From JADLHS01 sp964594985 (GTDB taxonomy: Bacteria > Verrucomicrobiota > Verrucomicrobiia > Limisphaerales > JADLHS01), in assembly GCA_964594985.1 (NCBI GenBank), contig CAZQNQ010000006.1, positions 186,001-250,000 of the forward strand: a stretch of DNA of 64,000 nucleotides. Direction: 5' to 3'. This document shows positions 24,292-32,692 of the stretch, one piece after another. The notes under the pieces were generated by a model. The model was not told the origin of the DNA. It saw only the letters and a program-made list of their open reading frames with translations, and did not search any database. The first letter of the stretch is position 1. Each line of letters starts with the position of its first letter. The translations under genes and the position numbers were made by a program.

Positions 24292-24798
24292 ATGATCCTC
24301 GCCAACATAGAGTCAAATGCAGCGCCGGGGCGACAAATTCCCATGGGAGCAGTGGAAGAATTTGAAGGGCAAAACGAATTCAGGGGTATTGAGCGACGCA
24401 TCGCTGAAACGGTTGGTTATATGCGGGAGCGGTTGAACCAATCCTTGCGCGTTCCCAAACTGGCAAGCATGGTTGGGGTTTCCCAGTCCCACTTTTTTGC
24501 GCTTTTCAAAAAGCAGACCGGGCTCGCGCCCATGGATTTCTTTACCCGGATGAGGATGCGGCGGGCGTGTGAACTCCTCGATTCGACTTCGTTAAGTGTC
24601 AAAGAGATCGCCGCGGCACTTGGCTACGATGATCAGTTCTATTTTTCACGGGTTTTCAAGTCCGTGAACCGAATTTCTCCCAGTGAGTATCGGAGTTCCG
24701 GGGTTGGGCAGAAAACTTTGCATCAAACCTTCTTGCCCTCGCTCTCTGTTCATCGTTTAGAAATGCCCGTCGTTCGCGCCGCTCATCGAGCCATATAA
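24292..24798 (+). CDS. AraC-family DNA-binding regulator without sensor domain
   Basis: 168 residues. The C-terminal two-helix-turn-helix AraC domain is complete: VGYMRERLNQSLRVPKLASM, VSQSHFFALFKKQTGLAPMD, RRACELLDSTSLSVKEIAAA, GYDDQFYFSRVFKSVNRISP and SEYR. Only ~35 residues precede it, so the ligand-binding half common in the family is absent. Regulation must come through a partner or through expression level. The last ~35 residues after SEYR are not family-like. It lies 19 bases before the pseudopilin gene that opens the CAZyme run and is a candidate local activator. Confidence 0.85.
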   Translation: MILANIESNAAPGRQIPMGAVEEFEGQNEFRGIERRIAETVGYMRERLNQSLRVPKLASMVGVSQSHFFALFKKQTGLAPMDFFTRMRMRRACELLDSTSLSVKEIAAALGYDDQFYFSRVFKSVNRISPSEYRSSGVGQKTLHQTFLPSLSVHRLEMPVVRAAHRAI

Positions 24799-24817
24799 CA
24801 ACCCAACCAAACCAGCC

Positions 24818-25708
24818 ATGAACCTGCCCATCTTCAACAAACTCATTTCCGCGAATTTCTTGCGCCGGAATTATGTCGCTCCCGCCAGATCGCGGAATCC
24901 AGCTTTCACTTTAATTGAATTGCTCGTGGTCATTGCGATCATCGCAATTCTGGCCGCCATGCTTTTGCCCGCATTGGCGCAGGCGAAGTTCAAAGCCAAG
25001 GTGATCAATTGCACCTCCAACCTCAAGCAATGGGGCACGGTAATAAACATGTATATGGCGGATGATTCCCGCGGGCGGTTGCCGAGCTTTGATTTCTCCG
25101 GTGGTGGTGGTGGCATGTATGCTTGGGATGTTCCACCCGGTTTCATCACCAATCTTGCGCCTTACGGGTTGACCATTCCAATGTGGTATGATCCGGTCCG
25201 TCCCAGGGAGTATGAAGCGATGGTGGCCGGTTTTGGCGGTGTGCCAGCAAAGATTGAAGAGCTGAGCGCCTACCTTACCAAGGCATATGGGGAGGCCATC
25301 ATCAACCACAATTGGTGGGTGCCGCGGACGCAGGGGACGACGAGTTTTCCTAAAGACTATTCCGTCAACCAGGTGGTGCAGCCGACATGGATGAAAGGCA
25401 CGCCGGCGGGGCTTTATGGGTGGCCAATCGGGTCAAGCAATACAAAATCCTACAACTTGGTGCCGTACATCAGTTGCAAGGCGGCCTCAGCGACAGGTGT
25501 GACTGGATTCGGCTTGGATGACTCACCTACCGGAGCTGCCGAGGCGAAAGTTGAGGCTATCAGTAAGAACACAGCGCATTTTTCCGGCGGGTCCTTGAAA
25601 GGCGTCAACGCCGGGTATGGTGACGGCCGCGTTGAATCGCACAGCAAGAGCCAAATGAAATGCGGTTACCAGAGCGGTACAAGCAGTACAATCTACTGGT
25701 TCTATTAA
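24818..25708 (+). CDS. Prepilin-type N-terminal cleavage/methylation domain protein
   Basis: 296 residues. A 28-residue basic leader precedes PAFTLIELLVVIAIIAILAA and MLLPALAQAKFKAK, the prepilin peptidase site and anchor helix. The body has CTSNLKQWGTVINMYMADDS, many Gly/Trp loops and a C-terminal NAGYGDGRVESH motif corresponding to the H-X9-DG signature in altered form. It begins just after the AraC gene and 53 bases before the LamG protein. A similar pseudopilin sits in the GH97/GH99 operon at the left, so these proteins accompany both polysaccharide loci; the reason is unknown. Confidence 0.88.
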   Translation: MNLPIFNKLISANFLRRNYVAPARSRNPAFTLIELLVVIAIIAILAAMLLPALAQAKFKAKVINCTSNLKQWGTVINMYMADDSRGRLPSFDFSGGGGGMYAWDVPPGFITNLAPYGLTIPMWYDPVRPREYEAMVAGFGGVPAKIEELSAYLTKAYGEAIINHNWWVPRTQGTTSFPKDYSVNQVVQPTWMKGTPAGLYGWPIGSSNTKSYNLVPYISCKAASATGVTGFGLDDSPTGAAEAKVEAISKNTAHFSGGSLKGVNAGYGDGRVESHSKSQMKCGYQSGTSSTIYWFY

Positions 25709-25761
25709 CCTCGCCTCGATCCTGCTTTCTCAAGCCACAACCCAAAACCAAGTAAAAACCA

Positions 25762-28257
25762 ATGAAAATACCGAACCTAACGTACCCACTGACTGCAAAG
25801 TTGGTGGTTCTATCGGCGGCACTCGCCGCGTTTGTCAATACCAGCCAGGCGCAAGTCACCTTTAACCAGGTGACCAATGGCTTGGTATCCTGGTACCCGC
25901 TGGACTTTGCCGTGACCAATGGTTCCACCATAACCACCCCCGATTTTCTGAATGGGCGGGACATGATCCTGAGCCCGGCGATGACCGGGAACAATGTGAT
26001 CGCTTCCACGCGTCCGAGTCTCAACTCGGCCACTGTGAGCAATTGCTTTAATTTGAATCAAGCAGGAGGGGCCACAGTCATCTATTACAACTCCAAAGGA
26101 CAGGACCCTCTGACGGGGGGAGGCGATTTTCTGCCGTTCTGTAACCAGGTCAACGCCACGATGAATTTCTGGATCAAGGGCAACGCGGTAGGGGGGGACA
26201 CCCGGTTTTTTGGCGAATGTGACACAACAGGCGGACAGGCCAATCCGCTCTATTTGTGGGGGGACCACAGCAGCGCTCCCGGGCGGGCCCACTTGCTGTT
26301 TCGCCAGGAGCAGGGTGACGGGCCTGGCGGTTCCATTCCCTTGGTGGATGGCACCTACGAACTCCCGGTGCCGGGATACTTCATGCAGCAGAGTGATACT
26401 TATACCGCCGCACCCATATTGGATAACACCTGGCACATGTTCACAATCACGATTGACAGCAACCGGAGCGTCTCGGTGTATGTGGATGGGGTGCTTGATC
26501 CCGGCGCTGGCACGGGAGCGTGGACGGATTTGTATGGCAACCTCGCCACTTGCCAGCCGTTTCCGATGACCAATTACTATTATACGACGAACATCTATCC
26601 AGCGGCTGGTGTGGCCAACCCGCCTCCGAATGGTTTCGTGCGTTGGATGTTCAATGCCACATTCAAAACCGGTTCAACGACTTTTGGCGGCTTCAAACGT
26701 GGCGGCATCACTGGAGGTATGCCTTGTCAGTTTGACGACATCGCCTTTTGGAATCGTGCTCTTGCAGCCGATGAAATCGAATTTGTCCGGACCAACGGAC
26801 TCACCGGCATCCCGATCAGCCGACCGCTTCAGATCAATAGCTGGACGGCGGATTTTGCCGAAGTTGGCAAGGGCGATTTTGTCACCTTGAGTTGGGACGT
26901 CACTGGCGCGGACACCAACGCCGGCGGCATCCTCATCAGCGGCGTGGGCGACGTCAGTTCGAAAGGACTCAGCGGCTCCACGAATGTGACGTTGAATAGT
27001 GCCCAACAGACCTTCACGCTTACCGTTCACAACGGCATTGCCCCGGATACAAACGCTGCGGTCACCGTCAAGTCCTTTGCGGGTGTTTCCTCAAGCTGGC
27101 ATCTCATTCAACGATTCGATGGCGTATTTGCCGATAGTATTAATGATCCCCTCGGAGGAGTAATCGGCAATGGCTGGGTATCTGCCGGGTCTGACTTCAC
27201 CGGGAGCTTCGACAAATGGAACGTGTGTACCATCGTCAACAGCGGCGCGTCAAACAAAGTCATGTCCCCCCGTACCGGTTACGGTGCGGTTGGATCTATC
27301 GTGGCTTATGAATCCAGGGGTGCGCTGGCTTACGCGAAATTGGGCAGCCTGAGCCTGTCGCCCGGCAAGACCAATACACTCTTCTTCCGCTTCTCGCTGC
27401 AACAGCCGGCCCAAGAATCGCTCGTGGGTTTGTACAGCGACATGGACTTTGGGGTCGGCCTGAGTGACTACAACTTCAATGGTCCGTCGGGCGGGCTCGG
27501 ATACTACGGCGGCACCGGCGGCGGTCTCGGACCATACTTCTCCATTCTCCGCAACGACAATGGCAATTTTGGTACTACCAACGATGGATTTGTCCCGTTC
27601 AATCTATTTGCGCCTGATCGCAACGAAGGCGGCACGACCACCAACACCTTTAACTACACGACCTTGAATCCGGCTGGTCTCGAGACCAACGTGAACTACC
27701 TCGTGTGGATGGATGTGGAGAATTACAATACGCAGGGTGTGATTGACGGTGACGTCACCAATACAATCAATCAAGCCGTATATTCGGTCTGGCTCCAGAA
27801 GCAGGGCGAACCAAACCGGACCCAGTTGGTCAATCGCTTCCGGGGCAACCGGGACTACGCGGCCTTCAACCCGGTGAATGACAACCCGACCCCCGTCTTG
27901 GACAAGGTGTTCTTCAATATCGGCGGTCAAAGCATCAACGGGGCTGCGGCCGGCGCTTACTTCGCCACCAACATGATCGTGGTGGACGACATCTATCTCA
28001 GCAAGTCGGGCGTCAATGCCACGGTGCCAAGACTGTTCGACATCACCTCCATCGTTAAGAACCTGGGCAACGTGTCGCTCACGTGGAATTCGCTGGGATC
28101 GTTGTATGGAACAAACACCTACACGATTCAGCGGGCCGGTCTGATCACCGGGCCGTGGACCTCGTTGGCCACCATTCCATCCGGTGGTTCTACGACAACC
28201 TATACAGACAACACCATTGGGTCCAGCGATGCCGCGTTTTACCGCATCGTATGGTAA
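25762..28257 (+). CDS. Large secreted LamG/concanavalin-like protein
   Basis: 831 residues with a signal peptide (about 1-30, ending NTSQAQ). Residues about 37-355 form a LamG-like lectin sandwich: GLVSWYPLDFAVTNGSTI, the AATMNFWIKGN-type strand, DNTWHMFTITIDSNRSVSVY, VDGVLDPG, CQFDDIAFWNRALAADEIEF. A beta-sandwich (about 365-445, WTADFAEVGKGDFVTLSWDV) and a second large beta-rich domain (about 455-755) follow. The C-terminal ~70 residues (ITSIVKNLGNVSLTWNSLGS ... FYRIVW) are the shared tail. No catalytic site is visible, and glycan binding or display is likely. A rho-independent terminator lies 35 bases after the stop. Confidence 0.8.
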   Translation: MKIPNLTYPLTAKLVVLSAALAAFVNTSQAQVTFNQVTNGLVSWYPLDFAVTNGSTITTPDFLNGRDMILSPAMTGNNVIASTRPSLNSATVSNCFNLNQAGGATVIYYNSKGQDPLTGGGDFLPFCNQVNATMNFWIKGNAVGGDTRFFGECDTTGGQANPLYLWGDHSSAPGRAHLLFRQEQGDGPGGSIPLVDGTYELPVPGYFMQQSDTYTAAPILDNTWHMFTITIDSNRSVSVYVDGVLDPGAGTGAWTDLYGNLATCQPFPMTNYYYTTNIYPAAGVANPPPNGFVRWMFNATFKTGSTTFGGFKRGGITGGMPCQFDDIAFWNRALAADEIEFVRTNGLTGIPISRPLQINSWTADFAEVGKGDFVTLSWDVTGADTNAGGILISGVGDVSSKGLSGSTNVTLNSAQQTFTLTVHNGIAPDTNAAVTVKSFAGVSSSWHLIQRFDGVFADSINDPLGGVIGNGWVSAGSDFTGSFDKWNVCTIVNSGASNKVMSPRTGYGAVGSIVAYESRGALAYAKLGSLSLSPGKTNTLFFRFSLQQPAQESLVGLYSDMDFGVGLSDYNFNGPSGGLGYYGGTGGGLGPYFSILRNDNGNFGTTNDGFVPFNLFAPDRNEGGTTTNTFNYTTLNPAGLETNVNYLVWMDVENYNTQGVIDGDVTNTINQAVYSVWLQKQGEPNRTQLVNRFRGNRDYAAFNPVNDNPTPVLDKVFFNIGGQSINGAAAGAYFATNMIVVDDIYLSKSGVNATVPRLFDITSIVKNLGNVSLTWNSLGSLYGTNTYTIQRAGLITGPWTSLATIPSGGSTTTYTDNTIGSSDAAFYRIVW

Positions 28258-28291
28258 TCGCACGATAATGATTGTGGTTGGTTAAAGGCAG

Positions 28292-28326
28292 GGGCGGCAG
28301 AGTCCAATGATTCTGCCGCCCTTTTA
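28292..28326 (+). terminator. Rho-independent terminator after the LamG gene
   Basis: A perfect 10-base stem, GGGCGGCAGA (28292-28301) with TCTGCCGCCC (28312-28321), a 10-base loop and a TTTTAT tail. It ends the AraC-pseudopilin-LamG transcript and separates it from the GH30 gene. Confidence 0.85.
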
Positions 28327-28381
28327 TCACGCTGGGAGAAACCAAAGGCGGGAATACCAGCGTGCGGTTGCAAGTTGTAAA

Positions 28382-30589
28382 ATGAACAAGAAGTGTTTTG
28401 AACCGACGGTTCAATGGAAACCCAGTCGGGCGTGGCAGGAGATGTTGCTTGGCTTGGTGCTGGCCTCCGGTCTCACCACGCACGCAGGCGTCACCGTTGT
28501 GCGGGGCGTGTCGCCCGGAGCCACGAGTTGGCCGGGAAGCCCCATCATCCAAACCGTGACGAATCCTGCCGTTCAAGCCACCGTCGGCGAGAGTTTCAAC
28601 GCGGTCGGGGGCTGCACGAATTATGGCCAGACCTTCACCATCACCACGACAAACTACACCTTGCAGCGCCTCAGTGTTTATGCGGGCGGCGGCACGGGCA
28701 CCGGGGTAGGCACGAATGTCACGCTGCGTTTGTTCGACCTCGGAACTCAGACCGCACCGAATCCGTCACCTTACTCACCCGGCACAGATCTGTTCAATTC
28801 CGGCAACGGTCTGACCATCACTTACACGCCGCAGACCACTGGCGTGCTGCAATTCGACTTCACCGGCAATGATCAAGTGACGCTGCTCAATGACCACCTG
28901 TATGCGTTTGAAATCAACGGCGCATTAAACTCATCACCTGTCGCGTGGTATCGCACGACCAGTAACACCTACGCCGCCGGCGCGGCGTATCGAAACCAAA
29001 GTTGGATCAACGGTAACAATGCGCGCGAGTTCGCTCTGGCCGTTTATGGCGTTGTGACCTCCAGCAATCCGCCGGTTTCCGCCTCGATTGACGCCAACAC
29101 CAGCTTCCAGACCATCGAAGGGTTCGGTGGCGCGATTGCGTTCTATAACAACTGGGTGACGGCGCATCCCTACAAGAACGAGATTCTGACGAACGCCTTC
29201 GCCGGATTGAACCTCTCGATGTTGCGCCTGGGAAATTGGTTTCGTTATCAAGGCACGACCAATTTTGACCCCGACGCACCGGGGATTGTGGCCAAGGCCA
29301 AACAAGTGTTGGGCCGGCCCGTGCCGATCTTGATGAGTTCCTGGGCCCCGCCCGCATTCTTGAAAAGCAACGGCCAGGTGGGCAACGGCGGCACTCTGGC
29401 GATGACCAACGGCGGATTCGCATACACCAACTTCGCCAACTACTGGTATGACTCGCTGCGGGCCTACGGCTCCAACGGTGTTTCGCCCACGTGGATCAGC
29501 ATTCAAAACGAACCGGACTGGGCGGCGAGTTACGATTCGTGCGTTTTCAAACCCACCGAAGGCGTGGTCAACGGCACCAACTACGCCAGTTACTCGAAGG
29601 CGCTCGACGCCACGTTTCAGCGCCTTACCAATTTGCCAGCGCCGCCGAAAATCCTCGCTCCCGAGGTGCTGGGAATCGGCTACAACAACGTGCAGAATTA
29701 CGCGGCCACGATGAACGCCAACAGCTTTTATGGCGTGGCCTATCACCTGTATCACGGCAGCAGCGACGGCACGCCGGACGGTTACATCTCCGCGTTCCGC
29801 GCCGTGACCAATGTGTTTCCGGGCAAGCCGAAGTTCATGACGGAGTACGGCGTCTCCAACCTGGTTGATTCGGCCACGCTGATTCACAACGCGCTCACGG
29901 AAGGCCAGGCCTGCGGCTACAATTTCTGGAGTCTCATCTGGCCGGTGGAGGGGTTGGGGTTGATCCAGATCGAATTTCCCTGGGATCAGTCCCGCTGGAC
30001 GAACGCCCCACCGGGCACGGCCACGCAATCCCATGGTTGGTGGTTCTCACCGGCCTACTGGTCCATGAAACATTTCTCCTACTACGTCACTCCCGGCTTC
30101 AAACGCGTTGCGGCCATCTGCAACGATGCCAACGTGCGCGTTTCCGCCTACGTCGCGCCGGACAACCTCCGGCTCGTCGCCGTGTTCATCAACCGGAGCC
30201 CCAACAACGCCGCCACGGTCACCGCGAACTTCAATTCATTTCCGTTCAACACTTCCAGCGTCTATCAAACCGCCGGCCCGAGCAAATTCCAGCCGCTCGG
30301 CGCCGTCGGCTCGCAACTCATGTTGCCCGCCGCATCGCTCACCACCGTGGTGCTGGACAAAACCGGCGCGGTCGGTCCGCCCCTCAGCTTCACGATGACC
30401 GAGACACATCTGACGCTCTCCTGGCCCGAGGCGAGCACGGGTTACACCTTGCAATCGCGCCCCAACCTCATGCTCGGCAACTGGGTGAATGTAACTGTAC
30501 CCGCGCCGCAGATCGTCAGCGGCGAATGGCGGGTGACATTGCCCCGGCCTGCCGGCCCCGGCGAAACTTTTTTTCGACTCGCCAAGTGA
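28382..30589 (+). CDS. Secreted GH30 glycoside hydrolase (glucuronoxylanase-like) with novel N-terminal domain
   Basis: 735 residues from the ATG at 28382, with a signal peptide to about residue 35. Residues 36-222 are a beta-rich domain (GATSWPGSPIIQTVTNPAVQ ... ALAVYG) repeated almost unchanged in the GloVer protein at 32693. The GH30 barrel runs about 230-560: FQTIEGFGGA, LRLGNWFRY, SWAPPAFLKSNG, the acid/base Glu377 in ISIQNEPDW and the nucleophile Glu488 in FMTEYGVSN. A GH30 side beta-domain and a C-terminal shared tail ending TFFRLAK follow. Overall layout fits subfamily 8-type endo-xylanases that read glucuronate branches, and this agrees with the GH115, CE15 and GH8 genes nearby. Subfamily assignment needs a tree. 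Confidence 0.9.
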   Translation: MNKKCFEPTVQWKPSRAWQEMLLGLVLASGLTTHAGVTVVRGVSPGATSWPGSPIIQTVTNPAVQATVGESFNAVGGCTNYGQTFTITTTNYTLQRLSVYAGGGTGTGVGTNVTLRLFDLGTQTAPNPSPYSPGTDLFNSGNGLTITYTPQTTGVLQFDFTGNDQVTLLNDHLYAFEINGALNSSPVAWYRTTSNTYAAGAAYRNQSWINGNNAREFALAVYGVVTSSNPPVSASIDANTSFQTIEGFGGAIAFYNNWVTAHPYKNEILTNAFAGLNLSMLRLGNWFRYQGTTNFDPDAPGIVAKAKQVLGRPVPILMSSWAPPAFLKSNGQVGNGGTLAMTNGGFAYTNFANYWYDSLRAYGSNGVSPTWISIQNEPDWAASYDSCVFKPTEGVVNGTNYASYSKALDATFQRLTNLPAPPKILAPEVLGIGYNNVQNYAATMNANSFYGVAYHLYHGSSDGTPDGYISAFRAVTNVFPGKPKFMTEYGVSNLVDSATLIHNALTEGQACGYNFWSLIWPVEGLGLIQIEFPWDQSRWTNAPPGTATQSHGWWFSPAYWSMKHFSYYVTPGFKRVAAICNDANVRVSAYVAPDNLRLVAVFINRSPNNAATVTANFNSFPFNTSSVYQTAGPSKFQPLGAVGSQLMLPAASLTTVVLDKTGAVGPPLSFTMTETHLTLSWPEASTGYTLQSRPNLMLGNWVNVTVPAPQIVSGEWRVTLPRPAGPGETFFRLAK

Positions 30590-30720
30590 ATCAAGGTCGC
30601 GAATTTGCCGTGCGTGATCGTCATAAACTTTTTAATACTTGCAACTCACCATCTAACTCCGCCGAGCCGCAGCGATATTTTCGGCTGCAACTCGGCCCCT
30701 AAATAATTATCCTCCGTTCC
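30590..30720 (+). other. Intergenic region with hairpin
   Basis: 131 bases. CCGAGCCGCAGC (30662) can pair with GCTGCAACTCGG (30683-30694) around an AT-rich loop. It lacks a T-run, so it may be a weak stop or an mRNA-stabilising stem between the GH30 and esterase genes. Confidence 0.35.
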
Positions 30721-32685
30721 ATGCACTCCATCCGTCCCGTTGCCCTCGTGCTGGCCAGCATGCTTTGTGCGTCAGCAGCCTTTTCCGCGTCGTTGCCTTT
30801 CGTCAGCCCGATGTTCGGCGATCACATGATGCTTCAACGCGACCAGACCAACACCATTTGGGGCTGGGCTAAACCCGGTGAAAAGGTCCGCGTGGAAATC
30901 TCCGGCCACACCGCCACCGCCATCGCGGCACCGGATGGCCGCTGGCAGGCGCAGTTGATTCCGCCACCGGTCGGCGGGCCTTACACGCTGAAGATTTCCG
31001 GTCCGCAAACGGTCATGTTCACGAACCTTCTCGTCGGCGATGTTTGGCTCTGCGGCGGCCAATCCAACATGGAGATGGGGATGAATCAGGTCCGCAACAG
31101 CGAGGCGGAGATCAAGGCGGCGAACCATCCGCAGTTGCGGCTTTTCTTGGTCGAGAAACAACCGGCCTACGCACCCGCCGCAATCGCAAAAGGAAACTGG
31201 AAGCCGTGTTCCCCGCAAACCATCAGCGAGAGTGGTTGGGGCGGGTTTTCCGCGGTCGGCTACTTCTTTGGCCGACGCATCCAGCAGGAAACCAATGTGC
31301 CCATCGGTTTGATCCAGGATTGCTGGGGCGGCACACCGGCGGAATCCTGGGCCGGGGCGGACGGATTGCGTTCCATGGGCGGCTTTGACGAGATGCTGAA
31401 GGAGGTCGAGCGTCTGCACGAAAAGGGCGTGACGCCGCATGGTAATTTCGTCACACACTGGTATGAGGAATTCGACCTAGGCCAGAAGGAGGGGTGGTTC
31501 GCGCCCAACCTGGACGAGCGCGATTGGAAAAATGTCACCATTCCCGGCGGCTTTGCGGAACTCGGGGTGCCCGCGGCGCCGGCGGTTTGTTATTTTCGCA
31601 AGACGGTCGTGCTGCCCGATCCGCTGCCCGCTGGGAGCGCGAAGATTCTCCTCGGCGTCATTGAGCGCATGGATACCACGCAGATCAATGGGCGTTGGGT
31701 TGGCGCGAGCGCGTGGGTGGAAAATCCCCGCGCCTACAACATCAACGAAGGCATCCTTAAACCCGGCACCAACGTCATCACCGTCCGCGTCTTGAGGACC
31801 AAACCTGACGGTGGTTTTCAATCCAAGCCCGAGCGACTCAAACTCGTGCTCGGCGACAAAACGGAAATCCCGCTCGCGGGCGAATGGAAAGGCAAACTCA
31901 GCGTGGACGCCAGACCGCCGCATCCGTTGCCGCTCGGTTACGAGAACTGGCCCACGATGCCCGCCGTGCTTTACAACGGCATGATCGCGCCCGTCGCGCC
32001 GTTTGCCATCGCGGGTGCGCTCTGGTATCAGGGCGAATCCAACGTGGGGCGCGCCGCCCAATACAAAAAACTGCTGCCGGCGATGATTGGCGACTGGCGG
32101 CGCGCGTTTCAGTCGGGCGATTTTCCGTTTTACATCGTAAGTCTCGCCGCATTTCAAAAGCGCAAGGACGTTCCCGGTGACGATGGCTGGGCGGAGTTGC
32201 GCGAGGCCCAGGCCTTCACCGCCCGCACCGTTTCCAATTCCGGTCTGGCGCTGGCCATTGACGTCGGCGATGCCGATGACATCCATCCCAAGGACAAAAA
32301 AGAAGTCGGCGAACGGCTGGCGCTCTGGGCGCTCGCCAATCAATACGGCAAAAAGGTCGTGTGCTCCGGCCCGACGTTTGATCGCGCGGAATCAATTCCC
32401 GGCGCGCTCAAGCTGCATTTCAAGAACACCGACGGTGGTCTGATCGTGAAAGGTGACAAGCTCGGCGAGTTTGCCGTCGCGGGCAGTGACAAGAAATGGT
32501 TCTGGGCCGACGCGAAGCTCGAAGGTGACACCATCATCGTTTCCTCGCCGCAGGTGAAAGAGCCCAAGTTCGCGCGTTACGCCTGGCAGGCCAATCCTCT
32601 CGCGACGCTATTTAACGGCGCGGGCCTGCCGGCAGTGCCATTTCAAACTGTCGAGGGGCAAGACCCGGACGTTGGTCGCCGATAG
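30721..32685 (+). CDS. Secreted sialate O-acetylesterase-family carbohydrate esterase
   Basis: 654 residues with a signal peptide (MHSIRPVALVLASMLCASAA, ending SAS). SIAE-type SGNH hydrolase split by an inserted domain: PFVSPMFGDHMMLQRDQTN, LVGDVWLCGGQSNMEMGM with the nucleophilic Ser, GYFFGRRIQQETNVPIGLIQ, CWGGTPAESW, then an inserted jelly-roll (about 255-390), then GMIAPVAPFAIAGALWYQGE and ESNVGRAAQYKKLLP. A late DIHPKDKKEVGERLALWA block holds the Asp/His pair. In Verrucomicrobiota and Bacteroidota such enzymes often deacetylate plant hemicellulose. Beside GH30 and GH43, acetyl-xylan is a likelier substrate than sialic acid. Confidence 0.88.
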   Translation: MHSIRPVALVLASMLCASAAFSASLPFVSPMFGDHMMLQRDQTNTIWGWAKPGEKVRVEISGHTATAIAAPDGRWQAQLIPPPVGGPYTLKISGPQTVMFTNLLVGDVWLCGGQSNMEMGMNQVRNSEAEIKAANHPQLRLFLVEKQPAYAPAAIAKGNWKPCSPQTISESGWGGFSAVGYFFGRRIQQETNVPIGLIQDCWGGTPAESWAGADGLRSMGGFDEMLKEVERLHEKGVTPHGNFVTHWYEEFDLGQKEGWFAPNLDERDWKNVTIPGGFAELGVPAAPAVCYFRKTVVLPDPLPAGSAKILLGVIERMDTTQINGRWVGASAWVENPRAYNINEGILKPGTNVITVRVLRTKPDGGFQSKPERLKLVLGDKTEIPLAGEWKGKLSVDARPPHPLPLGYENWPTMPAVLYNGMIAPVAPFAIAGALWYQGESNVGRAAQYKKLLPAMIGDWRRAFQSGDFPFYIVSLAAFQKRKDVPGDDGWAELREAQAFTARTVSNSGLALAIDVGDADDIHPKDKKEVGERLALWALANQYGKKVVCSGPTFDRAESIPGALKLHFKNTDGGLIVKGDKLGEFAVAGSDKKWFWADAKLEGDTIIVSSPQVKEPKFARYAWQANPLATLFNGAGLPAVPFQTVEGQDPDVGRR

Positions 32686-32692
32686 TCTGACC

